DNA from: Nitrospirota bacterium
GTDB taxonomy: Bacteria > Nitrospirota > UBA9217
Direction: 5' to 3'
Length of the DNA: 5,113 bases
Assembly (NCBI GenBank): GCA_021788515.1
Contig: JAJYKN010000153.1
Coordinates: 1-5,113 of the forward strand
The first letter of the stretch is position 1. Every line of letters begins with the position of its first letter. Of this stretch, positions 1 through 5,113 are shown piece by piece. Both the position numbers and the translations under genes were made by a program. A model generated the notes under the pieces. It had not been told where the DNA came from, made no database searches, and saw only the letters and a program-made list of their open reading frames with translations.

Positions 1-23
1 GCTTGGCGGCAATCCTTTTATAC

Positions 24-54
24 CCGCTCTCTGAGCGGCCAGCAAGGTTTTTTT
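24..54 (+). terminator. Possible rho-independent terminator of an upstream gene
   Basis: A perfect 6-bp stem, CCGCTC (24-29) with GAGCGG (33-38), closes a 3-base loop. A run of seven T (48-54) follows after a 9-base gap. The gap is longer than in a classical terminator, where the T-run directly follows the stem, so termination is only possible. It could end a gene lying left of the window. No coding region is recognisable in the first 223 bases. Confidence 0.3.
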
Positions 55-91
55 ATTGCTCTTTGCTTTTTTCTATCGCGGAATTAGGGCT

Positions 92-124
92 TATAATGCA
101 CTATGCATTCTTTTTGTCTATAAT
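92..124 (+). promoter_or_regulatory. Candidate promoter(s) for the PilZ gene: two TATAAT boxes
   Basis: Two perfect -10 hexamers (TATAAT) lie at 92-97 and 119-124 in an AT-rich stretch, on the coding strand and about 100-130 bases before the PilZ start codon. Neither has a convincing TTGACA-like -35 box at 16-18 bases, so either may need an activator or be a chance AT-rich match. A perfect inverted repeat (95-109) overlaps the first box and lies just upstream of the second, which suggests that transcription is controlled here. Confidence 0.4.
95..109. repeat. Perfect inverted repeat AATGCA-CTA-TGCATT
   Basis: The two 6-base arms are exact reverse complements around a 3-base centre. The repeat overlaps the -10 hexamer at 92-97 and ends 9 bases before the one at 119-124, a placement suited to an operator. 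The core ATGCAT recurs at 166-171, 63 bases (about six helical turns) downstream. No known regulator is recognised. Confidence 0.45.
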
Positions 125-155
125 ATAAATAGAGCAATCACAACAATAAACGGGT

Positions 156-171
156 ATGCGTCATGATGCAT
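156..171. repeat. 16-bp near-perfect palindrome ATGCGTCATGATGCAT
   Basis: All eight base pairs are symmetrical except one (160/167, G opposite T). It repeats the ATGCA half-site found in the inverted repeat at 95-109 and lies in the probable 5' leader of the PilZ gene. It may be a second copy of the same operator. A chance origin cannot be excluded. Confidence 0.4.
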
Positions 172-188
172 TTATCTGCAGCGGATCC

Positions 189-200
189 TTGAGCGCTCAA
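189..200. repeat. 12-bp perfect palindrome TTGAGCGCTCAA
   Basis: This is an exact 12-bp palindrome without a central spacer, ending 11 bases before the GAGGG ribosome binding site of the PilZ gene. With no loop it is more likely a protein-binding site on DNA than an RNA hairpin. Its sequence differs from the ATGCAT-type sites upstream, so a different factor would be involved. No specific regulator is recognised. Confidence 0.35.
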
Positions 201-223
201 TTATTGTAACCGAGGGCAGTTCA

Positions 224-664
224 ATGGGAGAAATGAGAAATTCACAACGTCATCTCATCGAGGTGGAGCGGCATTGCGCGATGGGAGTCATTACCTTCAA
301 GAATTTCGAATGGAAGGACCACGTCGTTCAGCTTGTGGACCTCAGCAGGAACGGCATCGGAATCGAATCGCGGAAATCGGTCGAACACGGCTTCGTTTGG
401 TTCAAGGACCGCGTAGGCGGACATAAAGGCGGCGTGTTAGTCTGGAGCGGCAGGTACGGAGAAAAATATCGGGCAGGCATCAGATTCCTTCTCCTCACCC
501 CTGATGACGAAATGTTCATTCAGAGAGAATGCGCGACGCCCCTGCCCCATCAACCGCTCCGGAATCCGGAAGTGGTCATTGCAACACTCATGGAATCTCT
601 GGAAAAGACAAAAAAATCGGACAAGATAGGCACTTTTTCGATCACCGAGGAAGATAAGAAGTGA
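224..664 (+). CDS. PilZ-domain protein (probable cyclic-di-GMP receptor)
   Basis: This 146-residue soluble protein has the two PilZ signatures in the right order: RxxxR at residues 5-9 (R5, R9) and DxSxxG at 39-44 (D39, S41, G44). The later strand pattern VLVWSG (71-76) and YRAGIRF (82-88) is also typical of the fold. In the family, the arginines and the DxSxxG turn wrap a cyclic-di-GMP dimer, so binding is plausible. The output (motility, polysaccharide, adhesion) cannot be read from a single domain. Residues 105-146 form a charged tail beyond the domain. The start is chosen for GAGGG at 212-216, 7 bases upstream; an in-frame ATG at 233 is possible but its ribosome binding site is poorer. 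The gene stands alone and converges on the pentapeptide gene. There is no signal peptide or membrane segment. Confidence 0.82.
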   Translation: MGEMRNSQRHLIEVERHCAMGVITFKNFEWKDHVVQLVDLSRNGIGIESRKSVEHGFVWFKDRVGGHKGGVLVWSGRYGEKYRAGIRFLLLTPDDEMFIQRECATPLPHQPLRNPEVVIATLMESLEKTKKSDKIGTFSITEEDKK

Positions 665-667
665 GAC

Positions 668-1390
668 TTAGGGCTTTTCCCCCCTGTATCTCTCCAGCAA
701 GTCCCCCAGTTCCGCATCATGCTTAATTCCCTCAAGCTGCGCCCTGGTCAGATCCGTGCGTCTCAAACGCGCCCCGCGCAGGTCGGCATTCGTCACGTCC
801 GCCGCAACAAGTGTGGAATCAAGGATGTCCGCTTCCCGGAGATCGGCAAAGGAGAGGCAAGCCGCGCTCATATCCGTGCCGTAAAACTTCGCCCCACGCA
901 GATTGCAGCCCGCGAGATCGGCGCCGATCAGGCTCGCGCCGCGGGCATGGATCTTCGGCATAAGCGCTTTCTTGCAATGGATCATGCCGGCGTCGGCCAT
1001 CTGCAGGTTCGCACCTGAGAGGTCCGCTTTTTCGAATATCGCTGACGAGAGTTTCGAGTTCGTAAAGTTCGCCTCGCTCAGATGCGCCTCTGTGAAATCA
1101 GCGGCAACAAAAGTGGAGAACGTGAGGTCCGCTTTTTCGAGTTTCGCCCGCCGGAACGATACGCCGGTGAAGTTCGAACTGCTTAAATTGCATCCACTGA
1201 GGTCGCAATCGTTAAAGCTCGCCCCGGTCAGGTTCGAGCTGCCGAGGTTGGCGCCCATGAGGACAGTACCGTCAAACTTGAAGCCGATCAGCTCCATATT
1301 GGTCAGATTGACCCCGGAAAGGTCGCAGTTTGAAGCGTCCCCCGTTGACGAAGCCAGCGCCAGGATATCTCTCTTGGATAATTTTTCCAT
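668..1390 (-). CDS. Pentapeptide-repeat protein
   Basis: This 240-residue protein is almost wholly built of A(D/N)LXX-type pentapeptides. A Leu/Phe (rarely Met, Ile or Val) sits every fifth residue, in constant register, at 24-129 and again at 154-219. That makes 22 plus 14 recognisable repeats. Four degenerate ones between them have A134, C139, M144 and A149 at the central position. Such repeats fold into a right-handed quadrilateral beta-helix; some family members bind DNA gyrase, but most have no known function. A short N-terminal segment (1-19) and a charged C-terminal tail (about 221-240) cap the helix. No signal peptide or membrane segment is seen. The frame stays open upstream, but the ATG at 1390 is preferred. 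It is preceded by AAGGA (1399-1395) and begins just before the repeats, whereas the longer version would overlap the next gene. It lies 80 bases downstream of the Cys-motif gene. Confidence 0.85.
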   Translation of the reverse strand: MEKLSKRDILALASSTGDASNCDLSGVNLTNMELIGFKFDGTVLMGANLGSSNLTGASFNDCDLSGCNLSSSNFTGVSFRRAKLEKADLTFSTFVAADFTEAHLSEANFTNSKLSSAIFEKADLSGANLQMADAGMIHCKKALMPKIHARGASLIGADLAGCNLRGAKFYGTDMSAACLSFADLREADILDSTLVAADVTNADLRGARLRRTDLTRAQLEGIKHDAELGDLLERYRGEKP

Positions 1391-1470
1391 GGAATCCTTG
1401 CACAAGAATGGGTTAGGACAATTGTTTGACACGGCGACCGTACGAAACCGGCATACGACCCAGCGCCGAT

Positions 1471-2169
1471 TTACTTCATCAGTGCGCTGAAATAAGGCGT
1501 GATCTTCTTGAGCAATCTGTCCGCGGCCAGGGGGACCATTTTCGCGAATGCATCGAGATTCACGAGAGCGTTTACGTTCACGTCGTTTTTGGCCGCCCCC
1601 ACCATCCGGTCCGCAAAATCCCTGTTCACCTCGCCCACCTGGCCGTAGATCTTGATCAATCCGTTCAGGTTCCATTCCGAGCTTTTTCCGGCTTGGTGCC
1701 GAAGATATTGCGCGACAAGATGCATGGACACCATGCGGAAGATCGTCTCTTCCAGGCTCGCAAAGGGCAGATGGAACCGGACCATGGGCTTAAGCTGCGC
1801 CATGATGGGACAGCCGCTCGTGGTCATGATAATTCCGAGCAAAGAGCTCACGCCCATCTGGACCGTCGTCTTTTTCGAATAGGTTCGTTCTTCCACAACG
1901 CAGGCAACGCTCACCTGGTCGTGGGACGTAAAATTCTTGAACTTTTCAACAATGCCGGAAAAATTTGCCGCTACGGGGCAATGGGGATGGGTCCGGGCAT
2001 CGAGCGGACAGATAGCGCACTGGCAATACCCAAGCAGGGTCCACTCGGGCAGGTCTCGGTTCTTCTCGGGAAGGATATCCAGCGTATCGGAATCGAGAAG
2101 AACATCGAATTTTATCGTGTCGTTGTTGTCGAATCGATAGGCATACACGATTTTTAAATAATCAGTCAT
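1471..2169 (-). CDS. Conserved hypothetical protein with a Cys cluster (DUF6901-like)
   Basis: This 232-residue protein resembles, from memory, the uncharacterised DUF6901 family; that name is tentative. The N-terminal part (1-46) looks like a small beta domain. It is followed by a cysteine cluster C49-x-C51-x2-C54 and C64 in a CPVAANF context, which could hold a metal or Fe-S centre. A Thr/Ser-Gly-Cys-Pro motif carries C120, and residues 125-137 (LKPMVRFHLPFAS region) look strongly conserved in style. The C-terminal half appears helical. No signal peptide is seen. The short hydrophobic stretch 108-117 is too short to be a clear membrane segment. A purine-rich AAGGAAAGG (2190-2182) lies 12 bases upstream of the ATG, a distant and so weak ribosome binding site. 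It follows the aldolase gene by 110 bases on the same strand and may be cotranscribed. Its function is unknown. Confidence 0.75.
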   Translation of the reverse strand: MTDYLKIVYAYRFDNNDTIKFDVLLDSDTLDILPEKNRDLPEWTLLGYCQCAICPLDARTHPHCPVAANFSGIVEKFKNFTSHDQVSVACVVEERTYSKKTTVQMGVSSLLGIIMTTSGCPIMAQLKPMVRFHLPFASLEETIFRMVSMHLVAQYLRHQAGKSSEWNLNGLIKIYGQVGEVNRDFADRMVGAAKNDVNVNALVNLDAFAKMVPLAADRLLKKITPYFSALMK

Positions 2170-2279
2170 GCTGCGCCGAGCCTTTCCTTAACCAATACAC
2201 GATGGAGCGGATTAAAAAACGGGGTCAGCTCAAAAGCGGGCTCTGCACCAGCAATGAACCGCCCCCCGCAGTCTGCTTT

Positions 2280-3278
2280 CTACGCCTGTCCGGCAGAACC
2301 CAGAACTTCCTTGTTCTTGTGGATAATCATCTTGATCAGTTCATCGCGGGCAGGACCGAGGTACTTTCTCGGGTCGAACTCGGCCGGCTTCTCCGCCAGG
2401 GTCTTTCTGATCATGGCGGTCATTGCGAGACGGCCGTCGCTGTCGATATTGACCTTGCACACGGCGCTCCGGGCCGCTTTCCTGAGCTGGTCCGCGGGAA
2501 TGCCGACTGCATCTTTAAGCGCCCCGCCGTTTTTATTGATGATCTCAACGTATTCTGGCACAACTGATGACGCGCCGTGCAATACGATCGGGAACCCGGG
2601 AATACGCTTCTCGATCTCTTCAAGGATGTCAAAACGAAGCGGCGGAGGCACAAGCACGCCACGGCTGTCCCGGGTGCACTGCTCCGGCTTGAACTTCATG
2701 GCGCCGTGAGACGTGCCGATGGAGATGGCCAGGGAGTCGACGTTCGTCTTCTTGACAAAGTCTTCCACCTGTTCAGGCCTGGTATAGGTCGATTTCTCGG
2801 CGGAAACCGCATCTTCGATGCCGGCCAGCACCCCGAGTTCTCCTTCCACGACCACGCCATTGGCATGAGCGTATTCGACCACCTGTTTGGTCACTTTGAT
2901 GTTGTCCTCGTAGGAATGGTGCGAACCGTCGATCATGACCGAGGAAAAGCCCGAGTCGACACAGGACTTGCAAAGTTCGAAGGTGTCGCCGTGGTCCAGG
3001 TGCAGCGCAAACTTCACCGGCGAGCCTGCATCCTTGATCATGGCAACCGCGCCCATGGCAAGAAACCGCAGCAGGGTCTGGTTCGCGTACTTCCGGGCGC
3101 CGCTTGAGACCTGCAGAATGAAGGGAGATTTGGATTCCACGCATCCCATGACGATCGCCTGCAGCTGCTCCATGTTGTTGAAATTGTAAGCAGGGATCGC
3201 GTACTTGCCCTTCATCGCTTTCGCGAACATTTCCGTGGTTGTGACCAGACCGATGTCCTTGTACGAAACCTTCTCCAT
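2280..3278 (-). CDS. fba: Class II fructose-1,6-bisphosphate aldolase
   Basis: This 332-residue cytosolic enzyme reversibly cleaves fructose 1,6-bisphosphate to dihydroxyacetone phosphate and glyceraldehyde 3-phosphate, in glycolysis and gluconeogenesis. Family landmarks are present. HLDHGD (93-98) has the catalytic Asp95 and zinc ligand His96. The SVMIDGSHH signature is at 113-121 and VEGELG at 144-149. The zinc ligands His191 (GTSHG) and His234 (LHGASS) are intact, and KVNIDSD at 275-281 is the phosphate and substrate loop. The length fits the longer class IIB subgroup. Tagatose-bisphosphate aldolase is related, but the sequence and isolated context favour the fructose enzyme. The open frame runs 65 codons further upstream. 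The ATG at 3278 is chosen because a perfect AGGAGG (3292-3287) lies 8 bases before it and the family begins there. A promoter lies about 110 bases upstream. The next two minus-strand genes may share the transcript. Confidence 0.95.
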   Translation of the reverse strand: MEKVSYKDIGLVTTTEMFAKAMKGKYAIPAYNFNNMEQLQAIVMGCVESKSPFILQVSSGARKYANQTLLRFLAMGAVAMIKDAGSPVKFALHLDHGDTFELCKSCVDSGFSSVMIDGSHHSYEDNIKVTKQVVEYAHANGVVVEGELGVLAGIEDAVSAEKSTYTRPEQVEDFVKKTNVDSLAISIGTSHGAMKFKPEQCTRDSRGVLVPPPLRFDILEEIEKRIPGFPIVLHGASSVVPEYVEIINKNGGALKDAVGIPADQLRKAARSAVCKVNIDSDGRLAMTAMIRKTLAEKPAEFDPRKYLGPARDELIKMIIHKNKEVLGSAGQA

Positions 3279-3286
3279 GTTGTTTT

Positions 3287-3292
3287 CCTCCT
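3287..3292 (-). promoter_or_regulatory. Strong ribosome binding site deciding the aldolase start
   Basis: AGGAGG on the minus strand, 8 bases before the ATG at 3278, is a consensus Shine-Dalgarno sequence. It settles the start against the in-frame upstream extension, which would add 65 residues unlike any aldolase N-terminus. Confidence 0.85.
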
Positions 3293-3352
3293 GAAAAAAG
3301 TGTTTGCTCCGTAAATGTATTATTAAAGAAACAATGTTCTCATAGGGACAGT

Positions 3353-3366
3353 GGTGCATGTGCACC
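3353..3366. repeat. Inverted repeat in the aldolase leader (GGTGCA-TG-TGCACC)
   Basis: Perfect 6-bp arms flank a 2-base centre, about 20-33 bases downstream of the predicted aldolase transcript start. On the minus-strand RNA an outer AGT/ACT pairing with a 5-base bulge could lengthen a stem, but the 2-base loop makes a DNA operator at least as likely. The site does not match the Cra consensus. Confidence 0.4.
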
Positions 3367-3391
3367 GGCGCACTATCGTCTAACGGGGGGC

Positions 3392-3421
3392 ATTTTAGCA
3401 CGACTTGCAGACAAACTTCAA
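3392..3421 (-). promoter_or_regulatory. Predicted sigma70 promoter of the aldolase gene
   Basis: On the minus strand, TTGAAG (3421-3416) and TAAAAT (3397-3392) are separated by 18 bases, a good match to the -35/-10 pattern. Transcription would start near 3385, leaving a leader of about 107 bases before the aldolase ATG. The spacing and hexamers support it; no other comparable pair was seen between 3279 and 3472. Confidence 0.55.
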
Positions 3422-3472
3422 GCCCATTCCTGTATCTTTCCTTGCTGACCCGATACCTGCCGTAAATTAGCA

Positions 3473-3502
3473 TTGATTATTTCCGCGACAGTATGCTATA
3501 TT
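3473..3502 (+). promoter_or_regulatory. Predicted sigma70 promoter of the threonine synthase operon
   Basis: TTGATT (3473-3478) and TATATT (3497-3502) are 18 bases apart, and TG at 3494-3495 makes an extended -10 (TGnTATATT). Transcription would begin near 3509, about 80 bases before the ATG at 3590. It is back-to-back with the aldolase promoter, the two -35 boxes about 50 bases apart. Confidence 0.6.
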
Positions 3503-3504
3503 TC

Positions 3505-3523
3505 CCGATGCTTGAAGCGTCGG
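3505..3523 (+). repeat. 8-bp inverted repeat at the threonine synthase transcript start
   Basis: CCGATGCT (3505-3512) pairs with AGCGTCGG (3516-3523) around a TGA loop, with one T-G wobble pair; TTTATTG follows. It spans the predicted transcript start near 3509, so the left arm would be only partly transcribed. It is therefore better read as an operator than as an attenuator, unless transcription starts a few bases earlier. Confidence 0.4.
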
Positions 3524-3589
3524 TTTATTGCCGTGTTTCCCGGAACAGAATATTTTGCCAACCAATACGACGAACTGAAGGTGGAGCCT

Positions 3590-4978
3590 ATGCCCTATCG
3601 TGCCTGGTTTCAATGTATCAACGAGAAGTGCAATGAGCAATATCCGCTCAACAAGATCATCTACCGCTGCAAGGCCTGCGATTCGCTGCTGGAAGTAAAG
3701 CACGACATGCAGGCCCTGGCCCACCGGAGCGCCAAGGCGTGGATGAAGCTCTTCGAGGACCGCTACAAGTCCACCCAGTGGCCGTACGGGTCCGGCATCT
3801 GGGGCAAGAAGGAGTGGGTCCTGCCGCAGATCTCCGACGACAATATCGTCTCGCTCTACGAAGGCGGGACCAACCTGTTCTGGGCCGAGCGGTTCGGCAA
3901 GATCATCGGCCTGGACAACCTCTGGCTCAAGCTCTGCGGCAACTCCCACAGCGGATCGTTCAAGGACCTCGGCATGACGGTGCTGGTGTCGCAGGTTAAG
4001 CAGATGATCAGCGAGGGTGCTCCGATCCAGGCCGTGGCCTGCGCCTCGACAGGAGATACGTCGGCCGCGCTCGCGGTCTACTGCGCCGCCGCCGGCATCC
4101 AGTCCATCGTGCTTCTTCCCAAGGGCAAGATATCCATGGCCCAGCTCGTACAGCCGATCGCCAACGGCGCGCTGGTTCTGTCGCTGGACACGGACTTTGA
4201 CGGCTGCATGCGCGTGGTGCGGGAGATCACCAAGGACGAAACGATCTATCTGGCCAATTCGATGAATTCGCTCAGGATCGAGGGCCAGAAGACCGTGGGC
4301 ATGGAGATCGTCCAGCAGTTCGACTGGGAGGTCCCCGACGTCATCATCATCCCCGGAGGCAACCTGGGGAACGTCTCCGCGCTCGGCAGCGGACTGCTCA
4401 TGATGCGCGACCTCGGACTTATCACGAAACTGCCGAGGATCGTGGTCGCCCAGGCGGAACGCGCTAACCCGCTCTACCGGTCGTATATGAAGAACTTCGA
4501 GTCCTTCGAACCCATGGAGGCCGGCAAGACGCTGGCCAGCGCGATCCAGATCGGCGACCCGGTCAGCATCGTAAAGGCGATCCGCACGCTGAAGCAATTC
4601 AACGGTATCGTCATGGACGCCACGGAGCAGGAGCTGTCCGATGCCGCCGCGCTGGGCGACCGGACCGGCATGTTCAACTGCCCGCACACCGGCGTCGCCC
4701 TGGCCGCGATGATAAAACTGATCAATGCCGGCAAGATCGACAGGTCCGAGCACGTCGTGGTCATCTCCACGGCGAACGGCCTCAAGTTCACCGACTTCAA
4801 GGTCAACTATCACGAAGAGACGCTGGGATTCCCCTCGACGTACGCGAACAAACCCATCGAAGTGCCTGCGAATGTGGGCGCCGTCAAAAAAGCGCTCACA
4901 AATGCATTGAAAAAGAAGAACGAACAGAGGGAAGTGCTCGAGAACGCATTGAAAAACAGGAGAGAAAAGAATGTCTAA
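3590..4978 (+). CDS. thrC: Threonine synthase
   Basis: This 462-residue PLP enzyme converts O-phosphohomoserine to threonine and phosphate, the last step of threonine synthesis. An N-terminal zinc-ribbon (C9, C14, C27, C30) precedes a fold type II PLP core. The cofactor lysine is K125 in SGSFKDLGM (121-129). ASTGDTSAA (152-160) is a conserved active-site stretch. PGGNLGN (255-261) is the glycine-rich PLP phosphate loop. The end (about 431-462) is a Lys/Glu-rich helix. Many relatives have GSFKDRGM, with Arg where this protein has L127. The open frame extends to 3473, but the ATG at 3590 follows AAGGTGGAG (3578-3586) and puts the zinc ribbon at the N-terminus, as usual. Cysteate synthase is a paralogue, but the methionine/cysteine enzyme next door favours threonine synthase. 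The stop overlaps the next start by 8 bases. Confidence 0.92.
   Translation: MPYRAWFQCINEKCNEQYPLNKIIYRCKACDSLLEVKHDMQALAHRSAKAWMKLFEDRYKSTQWPYGSGIWGKKEWVLPQISDDNIVSLYEGGTNLFWAERFGKIIGLDNLWLKLCGNSHSGSFKDLGMTVLVSQVKQMISEGAPIQAVACASTGDTSAALAVYCAAAGIQSIVLLPKGKISMAQLVQPIANGALVLSLDTDFDGCMRVVREITKDETIYLANSMNSLRIEGQKTVGMEIVQQFDWEVPDVIIIPGGNLGNVSALGSGLLMMRDLGLITKLPRIVVAQAERANPLYRSYMKNFESFEPMEAGKTLASAIQIGDPVSIVKAIRTLKQFNGIVMDATEQELSDAAALGDRTGMFNCPHTGVALAAMIKLINAGKIDRSEHVVVISTANGLKFTDFKVNYHEETLGFPSTYANKPIEVPANVGAVKKALTNALKKKNEQREVLENALKNRREKNV
4958..4962 (+). promoter_or_regulatory. Ribosome binding site inside the end of thrC
   Basis: AGGAG lies 8 bases before the ATG at 4971 and is embedded in the last codons of threonine synthase. 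Together with the ATGTCTAA overlap of start and stop, it indicates translational coupling of the two genes. Confidence 0.75.
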
Positions 4979-5113
4979 GAAACCGACGAATCCAAAAAAC
5001 TGGAACCCGGCCACGCTCGGCATCCACGGCCTGGACCGCGTGCACCATGCGAACTTCGCGGTGTCCACTCCTATTGCCCATACCTCGAACTACTACTTCG
5101 ACAATACCCAGGA
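4971..5113 (+). CDS. Cys/Met-metabolism PLP-dependent enzyme (N-terminal fragment)
   Basis: Only the first 47 codons are in the window; the gene runs off the right edge. The residues TLGIHG (15-20) and [14 protein letters not shown] (31-44) are the typical N-terminal pattern of the Cys_Met_Meta_PP family. That family includes cystathionine gamma-synthase, cystathionine gamma- and beta-lyases, O-acetyl- or O-succinylhomoserine sulfhydrylase and methionine gamma-lyase. The PLP lysine and the specificity residues lie outside the window, so the member cannot be named. Its start overlaps the thrC stop by 8 bases (ATGTCTAA) and has AGGAG 8 bases upstream. That context fits an enzyme acting on a homoserine-derived substrate in methionine or cysteine metabolism, beside the threonine branch. 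Confidence 0.85.
   Translation, partial: MSKKPTNPKNWNPATLGIHGLDRVHHANFAVSTPIAHTSNYYFDNTQ

Noticed and set aside
729..1320. Tandem-repeat or CRISPR-like periodicity at DNA level
   Set aside because: The 15-base rhythm is explained by pentapeptide coding. The units are diverged and there are no constant repeats with spacers.
903..1490. Plus-strand open frame of 195 codons opposite the pentapeptide gene
   Set aside because: The 15-base periodicity of the real gene keeps the opposite frame open. The translation is a low-complexity mirror of the repeats.
1391..1675. N-terminal extension of the pentapeptide frame by 95 codons
   Set aside because: The extension is Arg/Gly-rich, overlaps the Cys-motif gene on the same strand, and a better start with AAGGA lies at 1390.
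1426..2157. Plus-strand open frame of 243 codons opposite the Cys-motif gene
   Set aside because: It is the antisense shadow of a gene with conserved-looking motifs. It has no ribosome binding site and no recognisable domain.
2214..2275. Terminator after the aldolase gene on the minus strand (T-run at 2219-2214)
   Set aside because: A T-run is present, but no compact GC-rich stem directly precedes it. The only pairings found have long loops (for example GCGGG with CCCGC about 24 bases apart).
3432..3456. GTATC ... GATAC inverted repeat between the divergent promoters
   Set aside because: The arms are only 5 bases with a 15-base spacer, which is expected by chance in a region this size.
3467..5068. 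Long minus-strand open frame (533 codons) opposite thrC and the start of the next gene
   Set aside because: It is antisense to a well-recognised enzyme. Its translation is rich in His, Asp, Arg, Val and Leu, as expected from a shadow of GC-biased codons. It has no recognisable domain and would overlap both genes.

Overview
The window looks like chromosomal DNA of a Gram-negative-type bacterium with moderate to high GC content. Its genes have clear AGGAG-type ribosome binding sites and sigma70-like promoters. The mix of genes (a zinc-ribbon threonine synthase, a class II aldolase, a PilZ protein and a DUF6901-like cysteine-motif protein) would suit a Desulfobacterota or Nitrospirota lineage. 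That placement is an impression from protein style, not a measured assignment. There are no rRNA or tRNA genes, insertion sequences or CRISPR repeats.

Layout. Positions 1-223 are AT-rich and non-coding. They hold a possible terminator hairpin, two perfect TATAAT hexamers and several palindromes. A short PilZ-domain gene follows on the + strand (224-664). It converges, with only 3 bases between stop codons, on a minus-strand group: a pentapeptide-repeat protein (668-1390), a 232-residue conserved protein with a Cys cluster (1471-2169), and a class II fructose-bisphosphate aldolase (2280-3278). These three genes point the same way with gaps of 80 and 110 bases, so they may share a transcript starting at the aldolase promoter. 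From 3279 to 3589 lies a divergent control region with one good promoter in each direction and a palindrome near each predicted transcript start. To its right, on the + strand, are threonine synthase (3590-4978) and the first 47 codons of a Cys/Met-metabolism PLP enzyme (4971 to the window edge). The two overlap by 8 bases.

How the genes fit together. The right-hand pair is an amino-acid operon at the homoserine branch point: threonine synthase consumes O-phosphohomoserine, and the next enzyme probably handles a homoserine ester or cystathionine in methionine or cysteine metabolism. The aldolase is central glycolysis/gluconeogenesis. The PilZ protein is a likely cyclic-di-GMP effector. Nothing in the sequence ties the pentapeptide-repeat and Cys-motif proteins to a pathway. 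I do not see a clear new multi-gene system. The most interesting points are the palindrome-rich leader before the PilZ gene, the exact one-coil interruption in the pentapeptide protein, and the Cys cluster of the 232-residue protein.
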